A program made the position numbers and the translations under genes. Positions 42,421 to 54,860 of a DNA stretch of 64,000 nt are shown piece by piece. The notes beneath the pieces are model-generated. The model saw nothing but the letters and a program-made list of their open reading frames with translations. It made no database searches and had not been told where the DNA came from. Positions within the stretch are counted from its first letter, which is position 1. Each line of letters starts with the position of its first letter. This DNA comes from Sabethes cyaneus. Taxonomy: Eukaryota; Arthropoda; Insecta; Diptera; Culicidae. Location of the stretch: NCBI RefSeq assembly GCF_943734655.1, contig NC_071354.1, positions 174,130,411 through 174,194,410 on the forward strand. Direction: 5' to 3'.

Positions 42421-45400
42421 ACTACTTCTACCCAAATTTTCATGAGAAAATACCTAATGGGTAATTTTCTACTGCGTTTCTTCTGTGGTACTATTTGATG
42501 TGGGACACCCTTTATTGAATTTGTGAAAACCAGAAGTTCAAATTTCTAAAATGTTTCTCTTAGAAAATGCAAGAGGACACGTTTAACCAGGCAGAAGCTG
42601 TGGAACGAGGAGGAGCTTCGTTTCTTGGAACCCTACAAAATTAGGGATTCCAAAAACTACGCATGAAGGTGAATTCGAGATACGCTAGTGATCGCAGGAA
42701 CATTCAGGCTGCGCGTTCAAATGATGAGGAGAAAATCGTGGTAGATTAAGTTATTGCAAATGCAGAGGCAGGATACGGCGTAAAATGTCTTGGGAAGTCA
42801 GAAGAGTTATGCTTCACACAATTTTAGCAACCTGAAATTATGATCAAACAATCTATGATTTAAAAAAAATAACAGATCCAAATAAATTAAATAACTTCTT
42901 ATTGATCTATTTCTATTTTTTACGAATGAAATACACGCCTTAAATACTTTAAAGCATTTAATGTAGAAATAGTTTATCACTTTCATTCTTTGACTTCTAC
43001 CGTGTTATTTTTGACTAAAATCGTACCTTTAATAACACAAAAGTGTGAAAAATGTATAGAAGAAAGATTATTTAATACTTCTTATTACAATTAATAAGTT
43101 GTTTGCCTATTAGTATAAATTTCTTAGACAAAATATTGGCTGTCCGGAAAACGATTCAAAAGTGATTTTAATTCAATGAGATGTGAGGGGTCCGGATTTA
43201 TGAACAGGACAAGCTTTTTTATTTCTCTTATTTTAATCGAATTTTTATAATAAATTGCTGTGTTATTTTAAAGTGTCAGTTTAAGTTTAAGGACATGAAA
43301 GAAGAAATTGGGTGCCATATTATACGCTGTCATCGGCAAACTCTAGTCGAGTCGTCAAAGCGAGGAATTCTGCCGTTAACCGCGTGGCCGAATGTTCGCA
43401 TTTGAGCGTAGGTACAGACCAGAAACGGAATAGAATGGTGCCTATAGGTGAAGGCGCACGCTCCAGTGCGCTTGCTAAGCTCTTTTTTTTCTTTCAAAGC
43501 CCCGTTCAGGGGCTCCAGATGGGCACAAGAAGCTTAAGAAATTTAGAAAATAGGTATCATCACATAAGTCCCTTTTTGGCTCTGCTAGGCGTACTTTGCC
43601 GTCTTCTATTGGCCTTTATCTCTTTCGTTTTATTGTCAATTGCCGGCATGTCGTGCCGGCAACAGGAGCCTGCTTCGAGACGAGCCACGGGCCCTTTTTG
43701 TGGCTCTTCTTTGCTCTGCAGTTCTAAGCTGCATTAAAATGGATTATAGTTTTGAATTAACATAATAATGAAATCTGGCTCAATTTTCAAGTGGATTTCA
43801 TTATTCCCAGACAAGACCAACTTGAGTGAACTCGGACCACAGGGCGGTCGCATTGTCTTTACGATCGAGATTGCTCCTGTTCGGTTACCTTTGTCCCGGA
43901 CAATCGATTGTCTTTCGAAAAGTAATTCCACAACCAGTTGGAATATCAGTTACTTAAGCTTGGTTTCAACTACTTAAGATGAATGACAATTATCTTACAA
44001 TTTTAAGACATATTATTTGAGTGGCTCTTCGTAGGTACGTAGGACTTAGGAGAAGAAAGCTTACTTTAGATTTTTTCGAGTGTCCGTTCTTTGTTGATGG
44101 GACAAATATTTGCTTGAGCAGTTCCTTGCATGCGGATAATTTAATTTCCTTGTAGAATAGTGGCACAATGCTGGCCGTACTTGAGCGAAAGAATTGAGAC
44201 TACTGGGTCAAAGAAGCGACTGCTGATCCTGGGACGAACAAGCGACAGACAATTCCGTTTTGTGTCCGAGAACAATTCAGGTAAGCGATATTAAACATAA
44301 GACCACTCGAGTACTCCTTTATTCCATGGAGTACGGCGTTCATTTGTGAGTAATATATGAGTAATTGTTTCAGAATAAATGTTAAGCAGTGTATAGGTTG
44401 CTGAGAAAATGTTAAGTGACATGGAATAGGAAACTTGATTGATGTTTTTATTAATTCAATAGTGAATGATTTTAAAATTGTCCCACATTTTTGATAGATG
44501 TTTCACCGATAAAACTGACCAAGCTCACCTCTGCGTGTCTCGTCCTGGATTAATCTGCAACAGTTTCTGAATCACATCCGACAAACCGGAACGATTTCTG
44601 GCTCTCTCATGCACCAGTGAGTGTAAGCTTTGCCGCTTCCAAAGAGTGCCGATTCTCTCACTCATCGGCCCAACTAAGGATCAAGGTTCACATACCGGAA
44701 CAGATAATCTTATTCAAGTGGAAGAAAAACTCATCCAACAACTACTAGCTTGCTGGCAGACTTCGCTTTGATGCTACCGAATTTAGGTTGAAAAGTTGAA
44801 AAATTCACTCCATCAGCACCAATAAGCACCGAAACCGACAGGTACCAGTCATTGAAGTGCTGGATGCGCATCGATGACAGAAAACCTCTCTGGACTCGGC
44901 TGGACAAATTCGCTTTCTGCTGGCCGGCAGCGGCAAAACATCCTCAAAGACCGGCTTGGCGCAGATTACCGCTTATCTACTCATCAACAATTTGCTTCAC
45001 TGGCGCATCTTCAGGTGGGCAGCCAGTGAAGGATTGGCGCGGAAATTCGCAGTCGCATTGTCCAGTTACTGTCCAGCCGTCAAACCTTGCCACCCTCCGG
45101 TCCCTTTGTCCACTTCTTCTTCGGTGAGATCAGTGAGATGTTGGCGGGTACCTAATCGATTATGGATTCTACGTTTTCATTTGTCGATTGCGACAGGCCG
45201 CAGCAGATTCAGCCAGCCGACTTTCGGGGTCGGAGAGAGTCAAACTGAGTTCCGCTGTGCGGTGCGGTGTGGTATTGGGGATAAGGCTTAAAACTAGTGA
45301 AGTGTGATACACTGCTGAATAAAGACGATGGAAAAACAAAGACCGACAGGAGAAAAACAAGAAGCAACAATATGCGCAGCACCCAGGGGTGAAGAAATGA

Positions 45401-46115
45401 AATGGTGATTGAATAATTTAACACGCGGTATTTCTGGTTTTGTTTGATCTCCGCGGCGGGAGAAGATCTTGTTATGTTGCTTCAGACAGCGGAAAACACC
45501 GCACCGTCAGATTTTGGTAGCAATGTTTGCTACCAAATTTGTATTTTCAATAAAAATATATTCTTAAAAATTTTACACTAAAACGATTAAAATATAAATC
45601 TTGAGAAACATTATTTAAAAAGTTTAAAATTTATTAATTTGATTAACATAAGACTAAACCTAAAATAAAAACTTTGACATTTCTGTTTCAAATCTAATAA
45701 AAACATACCCAAGTGCAGGTCGTGTACAGTAGTATTGCGCAGGAAATGTTTCATATTTGACAGCGATACTCTCTAGGTTATTTACACTTTTTACAATTAG
45801 CATTGGTGTTCAACAATCTGATGGATTGTCAATTGCAATGGTGGAAGAGTGAAATATCAATCACCAATTATTGTGGCTTCCTGAACAGAAGTGATATTCA
45901 AGAAAATTGAATCAATCCTCCTAGTGGCGAATTTATACTTACCTCACGACATGCGAAGATCTTACGATTACAATATTAGCATAGCTCTAATGTGTTGTTG
46001 TACATAGGAAATTGTAGGCTGAAACCGAAATTTACGGTTTTTACCTTTGTTATAGTGTAACAAAGGTTTTATGCTCCATTGGGTTTTATTTAACTAAATA
46101 AAAACAACATTTCTA
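42421..46115. other. Intergenic stretch, nothing recognised
   Basis: Mostly AT-rich. The 141-aa ORF at 43312-43737 and the ORFs at 44852-45291 and 45169-45424 overlap on several frames and show no family. The segment 44850-45300 is clearly GC-richer and might be old coding or regulatory DNA. A fragment of repeat A (CCTTTGTTATA-type hairpin) lies near 46042-46068. Confidence 0.5.
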
Positions 46116-46379
46116 GCACTGACGAACTGACATGACACGTAGAAGAAAATCCCTTTAAAAAACATCGTCCTGCACATTCCGCTTGCACATTAACACCCTC
46201 TGTTATGTTTGCGAAGTAACTGCTATTTGTAAGGTTTTATACTGTGTAGTTGTCACATTTGTACTGTTTAATACGCAACACTCGAAGTAATACTCTAGAG
46301 CCGCGATGCGGCCGTGTTGCAAAACTCCAGAGTTTTGTTTGCTGGAATTGACACTCTAACGGGTAAGATCGTCTGTGTG
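46116..46379 (+). mobile_element. hAT-like MITE family B, copy 3, diverged
   Basis: Starts CACTGACGAACTGACATGAC and follows the other copies through GAAAATCCCTTTAAAAAACA, ACATTCCGCTTGCACA and GCAACACTCGAAG, up to about GATCGTCTGTGTG. No clear target duplication is left, so it is older. Confidence 0.7.
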
Positions 46380-47588
46380 GATGGTAAATGGTTGAATGAT
46401 GCGCTCCAGAACCACCATGAGGTTCCACAGCCTCTTATTCAGCAAATCTCTACCTCCTCGTGGTACCATCCGGGATACGTTCCTTAGTGGAAATCGGACA
46501 ACCGGTGGAAACTAGGGTCGTATGCGGACAGAGAAGAGGGCACTCATGCGAAGGCTGAAGTGTAAACTCTCCCCCTGCAGGACGGTTCTCTTGACTCCCA
46601 GGAACCAAAGCAGAGGGTCCAAAGCCCCTAAAGAAGATGGTTGTAATAGCTGTTATCCATTGCTATTATGTAAAAACATGAATGGATAAACCCCTAATCC
46701 AAAATGTGACGCGACCCGTGCCGAGGGATGAATGGTGTAGGGGGTTCTATAAATTCTCTCGCCGCAACGGAGCCTGTGGAGTACCAGGGCGCCCTCCACA
46801 GCAGTTTGCCCTTGCTGCATCAAGCCGGTCACTGATGCAGTGGACGATTTTTTACCGTGCAAGCTCTCTCTCCCGAAAAAAAACAAAGAAACGAATGAGG
46901 TGGAGAGGAGAGTAGGGGAGAAACTGGACTTGAACGATGCGCTAGCTGAGGTTCAGTCCTGATCCTCGTCTATCCTCAACACGCCGACTCGTTGTGAAAT
47001 GACAAGCGAAGATGTGGCTCCAACTCTCTACTCACGGGTCGAGATTCACTCTGCCTGATCTCAGACTGTGTGCTGGGCTGTAACAAAAGGAGAGCCGAAC
47101 AGTTATGGGCAGTAGGATGGCTGTACAATCGCTCAAAAAATCTAAAAATGTATAGCGTCGAGAATCACCCCTGGGTTACTCAAAAGTTGCTGAGTCTCAA
47201 TAAGAGAGACAGTCTTGCGACAGGACATTGACCTAGTAAATATCATCTTCGGAATCTCAGTTTCGTACAAGATGATATTTAACCTCGGAACACTTGCTCT
47301 GCAATCATGGAGCACAAATAGTACACAGACTGCAGTATGTTAAAAAGGGGAGATCTGGATAGCGTTGCCGATCAGGGTACTAGGTTCATAAACCTAGTCA
47401 TGTATCGCTCCAGCTACCAGTCTGTCACTTCCTCAATAAGTGATAGGTAAGCTTTAAGCGTATAGTAAAATGATAAAACGGGGATTACCACAATATTTCA
47501 AAATAATGGACGCAGTGGTAAGAGTACCCAACAGAGGAGACGAAGAAGACCGTCTGTAGACGGCCTTCACTTCTGAAGCTTCAGAGCC
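46380..47588. other. Unrecognised, probably repeat-derived DNA
   Basis: It contains phrases such as GGAAATCGGACAACCGGTGG that recall the leader near 12460 (GGAGATCGGATAACCAACTC), suggesting an old LINE 5' region. No ORF with a domain is present. The ORFs at 46653-46915 lie on opposite strands of the same sequence and are not called. Confidence 0.4.
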
Positions 47589-47938
47589 ACATATGTAATT
47601 TTGTTGGGGTTTGTCACCGTAAAATTCTATATGTTACTCTTGTTGACTTTTTCGGTGAGAAATAAGAACTAAAATGTTTTCAGCGGACGTTTCGACTTAC
47701 TATGCTTCAGTCATTTACTACGCGTTGAACATCTATTCTCACTGCCTCGTCCTTTATAACTCATAACAGTTTATAACAGTTATAAAAGTTATAAAGGACG
47801 AGGCAGTGAGAATAGATGTTCAACGCGTAGTAAATGACTGAAGCATAGTAAGTCGAAACGTCCGCTGAAAACATTTTAGTTCTTATTTCTCACCGAAAAA
47901 GTCAACAAGAGTAACATATACATATACATATGTAATTT
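47589..47938 (+). mobile_element. Foldback element, family 2
   Basis: The element 47602-47925 is flanked by a perfect 13-bp target duplication ACATATGTAATTT (47589-47601 and 47926-47938). A 26-bp unpaired leader (TGTTGGGGTTTGTCACCG and on) precedes a 293-bp inverted repeat (47628-47920) with arms of about 133 bp, no mismatch seen, around a short AT-rich loop. The layout is the same as family 1 but the sequence is unrelated. The arm contains CTGAAGCATAG...GTCGAAACGTC, reminiscent of the hammerhead boxes but without a proper stem II. Confidence 0.85.
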
Positions 47939-49200
47939 GTTTGATTAATTTGAATTGACAATATGGAAAATGTGTTCAGGAGAGATTTCTTGATATTTTC
48001 ATATTAATATCACAACATTCTGAAAATCTATTTTAAGGTTAACGATTAACGATTTTAAGATTAACGAGAAATGAGTCAGATTCGACTCAAAAACGAGTAA
48101 GATGGGGTTCAGTCTCATAAAAAGTGGAACAGCCCAAAAAGTAGTTTAAGCCGACCTGTAAACTGAGTAATATTTAGGGTATGAAATGGGGAAGGCGTCC
48201 AATATAGCTATAACCATCCCAATCCCCTACCTAGCGCCTCCACGTGGCCATACCTGGTAATGCTCTATTGAGTAGCCAAGCTAGGAGGTGCGATGCTGGG
48301 TGGTTCCCGGCTGCCTGGTCTCAAAACCGCGGTTTTGGTGACGACGGAACCACACGGCCTAGCTAATAGGTAAGCCTAATAAGTCATTTGAATTATTTTT
48401 TTCGTTTTAGCTTATGAAGCATCTCCTGCTATATAGTAAAAACTTTGGTCAAAACGAGTCTTAATACTGCACATGGATACCAGAATGAAAAATTAAATTA
48501 ACTATTAGAAGCACTTATGGAACCTCAAAGGACGCTACTCTATTCCATACGAAGGACTGCTGGTAAGATTGTTCTATTTTTACTATATGTACCACATTTC
48601 ATCTTAATATCATATTATTAACAGTATTATTATTGATATCATAAATGGGGAAGCCTGGATGATAGAGTGGATTGCCAACCTGAATCCATAAGGTCTGAAG
48701 CAAATATGGCACTTCTCAATTCAAAACAAACAAATCACCACGTGGGTTAAAGTTGGCACAGCGAAATTGATTATTACATGAAAGGATCCTAATGTCGGAA
48801 AGCGACTCTTATAACCCCGGAATGCGCACAAGTGCATCTGCTTGTGGGTCCGCCCAATCCATTTTGGCCCGTTCTGTAACAGCATTAGTGTGAAATTCAT
48901 TTGATAATCAAATTTGGATCTACTGTAATTCTACCCACATATATTGGCAAGTCCTTGAACTGATGGTGGCTTTCCCCTGCTACTACTACTACTACAACTA
49001 CCTGTAAATTGAGTTATATTGAGTCCTGAATGAATCTACCTGTGAATAGGTCGGATTTACCTAAAACTTGGTTCAAACTACTCAAAATGCGCAAAATGTA
49101 CAAATTCAAATCTTGAGTAAAAAATTTAACCAATTTGGGCTACTTTCTACCTTTAACTGAATTATTGTCTGTTATTGTCTCTACGGCTAACACTAATGAT
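47939..49200. other. Intergenic stretch, nothing recognised
   Basis: AT-rich, with a GC-richer block at about 48185-48375 that has no recognised identity. A short (TAC)n run lies near 48982-49000. No domain-bearing ORF. Confidence 0.45.
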
Positions 49201-50060
49201 ATCGATATCGATATCGTCAGACCCTCAGGGGCATGAGAGATTTCATAAGGATGGTACTGGTCTTTGCAGGCTTGCTCTTCGAATAGCACCTTCCAATGCT
49301 ATGCTGAACAGCAAATTCAATAGTCCGTCATCTTAGTTCAAACCTTCTAACGTTACAAACGAGTCCGATGCCGCACCTGCTATTCTGACGCTTGATTTTG
49401 AACCATCAGGGGTAAGACGTGTCAGCCTAATCAGTTTTGTTGGAAAACCATGTTCAAACATAAACCACCATAGCTCATTTCGTTTCACTGAATCGTACGC
49501 CGCCTTGAAGTCTATAAACAAATGGTGAGTTTGCAAGTTGAATTCGGAATTTATCTAGGATTTGTCGCAAGGTGAACATTTGGTCCATCGTGGACCGTAC
49601 TGCTATTCGCCAACAAAGGTTTCACACCTGCTATTCTGACGCTTGATTTTAAACCATCAGGGGTAAGACGTGTCAGCCTAATCAGTTTTGTTGGAAAACC
49701 ATGTTCAAACATAAACCACCATAGCTCATTTCGTTTCACTGAATCGTACGCCGCCTTGAAGTCTATAAACAAATGGTGAGTTTGCAAGTTGAATCCGGAA
49801 TTTATCTAGGATTTGTCGCAAGGTGAACATTTGGTCCATCGTGGACCGTACTGCTATTCGCCAACAAAGGTTTCCTGCAATTGCCTTAGCGAAAAACAAG
49901 ATGCGGAAGACAATTTTGTATGTATAATTGAGGAGAATAATGACTCGGTAATTGCTGCATTCAAGTCGATAGCCTTTTTTGTAATTAGAGCATATGAGAC
50001 CTTCCTCAACTCTTTCGCTGCTTTTCTAACCTCGTCCACAGCATCAATTTCCTAAAACCG
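49201..50060 (-). pseudogene. RTE LINE relic with recent tandem duplication
   Basis: The minus strand encodes HHLFIDFKAAYDSVKRNELW, FEHGFPTKLIRLTRLTPDG and KSSVRIAG twice, because 49375-49625 is repeated at 49626-49876 (period 251 bp). A few differences were noticed by eye, for example TTTTGAACC versus TTTTAAACC and GAATTCGG versus GAATCCGG. Upstream, 50055-49854 reads DEVRKAAKELRKVSYALITKK and then FVGE. It is non-functional. Confidence 0.82.
49375..49876. repeat. 251-bp direct tandem duplication
   Basis: Two adjacent copies start ACCTGCTATTCTGACGC at 49375 and 49626. Their near identity shows the duplication is much younger than the decay of the surrounding LINE. Confidence 0.9.
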
Positions 50061-50921
50061 CGAATAAAACTGTTAGCTCCACTAGAACTTTCTGATGGCC
50101 ACTATAAAACTGTCTTCCTACCAAGTGGCCCACTCTTAAGAAGGTTGTTAAGAATTAGGGTACAAGCTCTAATAGTCTTATTATGCTGTACTGAAAGCAG
50201 CAATAAACCTGTTTTTTGTATTTTGCTGCTTGACAGCCACAGCCATAATTTTATGAAGCTTCCACAAGCTTCCACAAAGCTATAGAGCATAACGCTTGCT
50301 CTGGTAAAAAGGTAAACCAGTCAGCAAGCTTTGTTAACTTGCAAATATATATCCGTGACTGTAAGTAGAGTTACAGTTTTACCGTCAGATCGTCCTTATG
50401 GAATTGGTTTATAGGGACAATAATAAAACATCCGATGGAATAAATAATAAATTTTCAGCAGTTTCTGTAGTTGTATGGCATATGCGTATTAAATTTTATC
50501 GTGCATATGACAGGTGGATAAATTCAATTAGTCAATGTCGATTTCTAGTAAAATCATTCTAGTTGCTTCCTGTGACATGAAAACCTATTAAAAATGCATA
50601 AAAAAATGTTTTCGGTGTTGCACTCCAATATTCTTCATGGTAGCAGCAATAAATCGGTTTGGTCCATAGCAATACCATAACAAAACCAGAAGTAATGACT
50701 CATACCGCAATAAAACTTAAAAATCAAATAAAACCAAGCAGCTTTAGAATTGTTAACTACTTTTAAAGTTGTAGTTTCAGCTTTGTACAAAACGTGTAAC
50801 AAGCGAGCTGCGCTTCTTACCACAACAAATTAACGTCCTGTCAGAGGCCTGATTTTGGTTTCAGACAAGGCTCTTATATATTAGATGCTTTAACTCTTAT
50901 TTTGAATAATTGTATAGTTTC
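50061..50921. other. Intergenic, nothing recognised
   Basis: AT-rich sequence with only chance ORFs. A short direct duplication AAGCTTCCACA occurs near 50257-50279. Confidence 0.5.
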
Positions 50922-51452
50922 TAAGGCTGTGAACCATTTCGCGAAATTTTTAACTTTTTAGTTAAAATTTGACAGTACGATGGTTTTTCACCGTCTGTCG
51001 AAAAAACCCTGCTTGAGAGCATGATTAGTTTTGACAGTTCGATGGTTCGCTTCTGAGAGCCAATGAGATATGCCAAGTGAGGAAGAGAGCTTCGATGTGT
51101 TTCACTAATTTTTCGTTGGATTTTTTTGCCAATTTATGGATGTTTATAGTATAATGAATTTGGTCATTAACCTAGGTTAAAATGAAATAAATTTTATCTA
51201 TCAAATAGGAGCAAATGAACACCAAAAATTCATCCAATTTCAACCCGGACTGAATAAACAAATCCGCTATTACAGAAACATATCTTCATCCTCACCTTAT
51301 ATGCTCTCATTGAGCAAAACAAACTATCAATCTGTCAAATATGAAATGGTTCGTATTCTGAACTGATTTTAACCACTCGAGGAGAAATAACTATCGAACT
51401 GTCAAATGTTAACTAAAAAGTTAAAACTTTCGCGAAATGGTTCACAGCCTAA
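50922..51452. mobile_element. PIF/Harbinger-like MITE (525 bp)
   Basis: The element 50925-51449 is flanked by TAA on both sides (50922-50924, 51450-51452). The inverted ends start GGCTGTGAACCATTTCGCGA and match over about 50 bp with few gaps, including AACTTTTTAGTTAA. It has no transposase. It lies about 460 bp beyond the T-box stop codon, near the gene's 3' end. Confidence 0.82.
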
Positions 51453-51733
51453 GAAATATTTATAAGAGAACTTAGTGCACAGTAAATATCTTCATGCATT
51501 GGTAAATTTAAAAAAAACTTATGCAGTACAATTTTATCAGAATATTCTGTACAAAATGTGTAAACAAGTTTCAGTTTTTTGAAAAACTGAATCGATTTTC
51601 AATATTCTGCAGGATCTACGGAATATGCGCAGCAGAAAGCTAAGAATATACTACTCTAGGGAAATTCTTCAATGATATTAAACATATTACATACGAAGCT
51701 TTCGAATAAAATTACAAATGTTTATAGTTTCAA

Positions 51734-51754
51734 TTTATTAGAATATCATTTATT
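51734..51754 (-). terminator. Candidate polyadenylation signals of the T-box gene
   Basis: TTTATT at 51734-51739 and at 51749-51754 gives two AATAAA hexamers on the minus strand, about 165-180 bases after the stop codon. They are in the right position for 3' end formation; use is not shown. Confidence 0.5.
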
Positions 51755-51915
51755 AATCTCAGGAATACTCATACAAAAATATGATTGCTTTACTGTAAAC
51801 TAAGCAAAGGCACTAGCGCTGAAGAGAAAATAGTTTGAAATATTCATAAATACACACTAACAGACTAAACACGGTACTGTACAATTCACCACCACATACA
51901 TCATATCACACATCA

Positions 51916-52731
51916 CTAAAGCAGCAAAATGGAAGCAATGCTAAAGTTCACCTTTTTATTGTCGTCATTATTTTCTTCACCACGAGACTCATTCGCCGCC
52001 GGGGCACTGGACGCCGGAAGTGACCTGCCGCCTGCAGAACCATTCTCCGCAGGGCCCAATCGAACCGGTGACGACAGCCGATCTTCCGAAGCGGGCAGTG
52101 TGACACTGAAAGCCGACGATTGGTCCGATTCCGGAATGGATTCGGACGGTGAGATCTGTGGCGCTAGCAGAGGCGACCTCACGGGCGCCGGAAGCAGTGC
52201 TTCGCCACGGTTTGCCATCGCCAGGAAGGGATGACCTATTGGAGGTTGAGTGTGGGGTGGACCCAACGTCGGATGGTAGGGATTCCGCGCCATAAACGGT
52301 ATCATTAGATCCATCCAGCTGGGGTTGAACATATGATTGTACTGGCGCATCAGCAGTTCATTGGTAGCAAGCCCGGGAGGAAATCGACGCTGCATTTGGT
52401 GCATTTGTACACGTAACGCCGCTTCAGATCCGGCTTGAGTGCCGTCGTCTAGCAATCGGGGATCCAACAGGCGGCCATCCAGCGGATCAGGCTCGTTTGA
52501 TCTGACCCGCTTGGACTCGTGGAGCTGTTGCAGATCGTTGCGATCCTCGTCATCTGTCATCTGGCCACATGTTCCCGAGGACGACAACGACGACGACGAC
52601 GAGGATGACGTTGATGTATTGCTGCCGCCGCCACCGCTGCCCAGCTTCCTTTTGCATCGGGACTGACCTGTCTCGCGGAATCCTTTGGCGAACGGGTTGT
52701 TATCGATCTTCAGTTTGGTTATTCGATCGTT
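51916..52731 (-). CDS. Doc: T-box transcription factor, terminal exon (271 aa)
   Basis: The last coding exon of a nuclear DNA-binding regulator. The acceptor CTCTGTACTTGCAG precedes the exon at 52731. The first residues complete the T-box: NDRITKLKIDNNPFAKGFRE followed by a basic QSRCKRK. Next come a Gly/Ser-rich run (seven serines in a row) and acidic DDEDRND. A Met/Pro-rich segment around MRQYNHMFNPSWMDLMIPFM follows. The last residues are FSIASILLL before TAG (51918-51916); FSIASIL fits the eh1 consensus FxIxxIL that binds Groucho/TLE corepressors, so the factor may repress (inference). Sequence details fit the Dorsocross/Tbx6-like group better than omb, H15/midline, org-1 or brachyenteron, from memory; orthology was not tested. 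Confidence 0.88.
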   Translation of the reverse strand, partial: NDRITKLKIDNNPFAKGFRETGQSRCKRKLGSGGGGSNTSTSSSSSSSLSSSGTCGQMTDDEDRNDLQQLHESKRVRSNEPDPLDGRLLDPRLLDDGTQAGSEAALRVQMHQMQRRFPPGLATNELLMRQYNHMFNPSWMDLMIPFMARNPYHPTLGPPHTQPPIGHPFLAMANRGEALLPAPVRSPLLAPQISPSESIPESDQSSAFSVTLPASEDRLSSPVRLGPAENGSAGGRSLPASSAPAANESRGEENNDDNKKVNFSIASILLL

Positions 52732-54259
52732 CTGCAAGTACAGAGTAAAAAAAGAAGCGGAAGAAAGAGATGATAAGATCGGTCTTTTTTACGGCAAGCG
52801 GATCAAGATCGAATCGGTAATCCAGGCTGCCAGACAGACGCACCCCAGCTCATCAACAAATGTTTCGATTATTCAAATGAGAAAACTGGTGTTTCTTGAC
52901 CACATTCAGCAGATTTGACGCTCCGTGAAAAAAGAGCGCATATCTAATTCACAGAATGCCTAGACGGCACTACTTCGATCAGAAGCGCAAGAACCTGTTT
53001 TTACGAAAAGCGCCGAAAAGGCGTTCCATCAGAAGTTCACCCTCCATCATAATTAAGAGCTTTAAAAGAGTTATTTACCAACAAACGTTAACCAGCAGTC
53101 GTCGGCCATCTGATCCCACGACCAGGCAGCCAACCGACGGCTTGTAATTGTGCCGCTGAATTGCCCCGCACCCATCAAGGGTTCGGAGCTGGTGGGTCTT
53201 CAAGACGAAGGCGAAGAGAGAAGAAAAAAAACATCGAATCGAAAGAAATGTCGTCATGTATCATGTTCTTTTATCACCTTTCAGCTTTGATATGATCGTA
53301 CATCAAAAATCATTTTCCATTCCGCCGAAATAAATCCGATCGAACACGTCGAGTGAGCATTACGATCACAGAGGAGGAGCGGCATTTTGCGCTGCATCTC
53401 TGATCAGCGCGAGTGGTGAAGGGGCGAAACTGGCTTGGGATGGCTGGGTGGAACGGAAATGGCCGCTGATTTTATAATACGACACAGGCTCTTGAGTGCC
53501 ACAGTGGGTACCAAACAGCCGACCGACAGTCAGTCGGGTGAATAAAAGGAGAAATTCTAGTCGTTCCGTGCTCGAGAGTGAGCGGGAAACTGTAAGAAGG
53601 AAAAAGTATAATGATAAACCGATCTGGTGACCACTTTGAAGATTATGTAACGGAGATCTGAACGGTTGGCGGCGGTACTTTTGCGTTTGAGGCAAGATTA
53701 TCGCTGCTTGATCCTGATCGCATTGTTTGCTCGGCGACTGTAGATGGCCGCTCCGCGGCGGCTTTGGTTCTATTAATAATTAAAATCGTTTAGGGAAGGG
53801 ATGAAAAGAGTACGTCTTCCGGAATTGCTGAATTGGAACCGTGACCATGATCGAAGTTATACCATCGAAGTTTCTTTGGCGGTAGGAAGTTAAATAAATT
53901 GTGGTTTCAGGAGTATTTTAAAGCATTCTGTCGTGAATTTATCGTTTACCCATGCGATCGTAAGCCGAGCGGTCAAGGTTTATTTTATACTTATTCGGTA
54001 ATATTGAACTATGCGTAGTTTTGTTTAATGCCATTTTATTTGATTCATATCAATAAAGTTTTTTTTCTAATTTTTTGAATTGAATTCATCAAATTTTTAT
54101 TTTATCACTTCGACCGGTAATACCAACTCTACACTACAATAATTGAAGCTAGATCTAGGATAAAATTGTTATCAATTATTAGAAGTTTTAATGTGTTGTA
54201 CCCGACTTTAGTTTTGAATTAGACGTTCAAGTAAAGAACAGTTGGTGATGGTGATATAT

Positions 54260-54860
54260 GAGGCTATATTATTCAAGTAATAGCGCATAAATCAGTTTGG
54301 CCATCTCTGAGAAACATTTAAATAATCGAAACTTAGTTAAAACACATTTCTAAGCATAACTTTCGAACTGCTTATTCCATTCTAATGAGATGTTTCACAA
54401 AACCTAGCAGCATAAAGACCTTTCATTTGATACTAAACTCATCAAAAAAGAATGAACGGTTCCGAGAAAAAATCGTGATAAGCTGTTTTCATATTTTTTA
54501 CTTATAATTTTTGAACTGATTGTCGAACGGCGAATCAATTCAATGGAGATCTACTTCAAACCTTTCAAACAATTCATGCACTAATCGCTTCAGCAATTTT
54601 CGAGAAAAAGAAGACTAAAGTTAAGCATCATACACATCCACACATACCTGGGGTGCCCCAAAACCGTTGTTTTGCCAATCTGTCTTAAAGAAACTTTTGA
54701 ACGACTGAACCGATTTTCATGATTTTAATAACAAATGAAAGGTATTATTATTCGTGATATTTATTAATCGTCAGTAGAAGTAATATAAACCAACAAACAC
54801 ATCGTAACCGTAAAAGTGGGTATGTACGTTCTGGCATAACTCAGGTACGCCTGGAACGTT
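54260..54860 (-). repeat. Repeat A relative (inverted)
   Basis: TTTGGCCATCTCTGAGAAAC (54298) and TAAGCATAACTTT match the reverse complement of 21235-21310. A short CACATCCACACATA remnant stands where the other copy has its (GT)n array. No coding potential. Confidence 0.6.

Noticed and set aside
43312..43737. 141-aa ORF
   Set aside because: No recognisable domain, a low-complexity F/L-rich middle, and no promoter or splice context.
47628..47920. Hammerhead ribozyme in the second foldback family
   Set aside because: CTGAAG and CGAAACGTC are present but the bases between cannot form a stem II and the A of CUGANGA is replaced, so the fold fails.
53366..53695. 109-aa minus-strand ORF in the T-box intron as an extra exon
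   Set aside because: No similarity to T-box proteins, and the flanking exons already join in frame without it.
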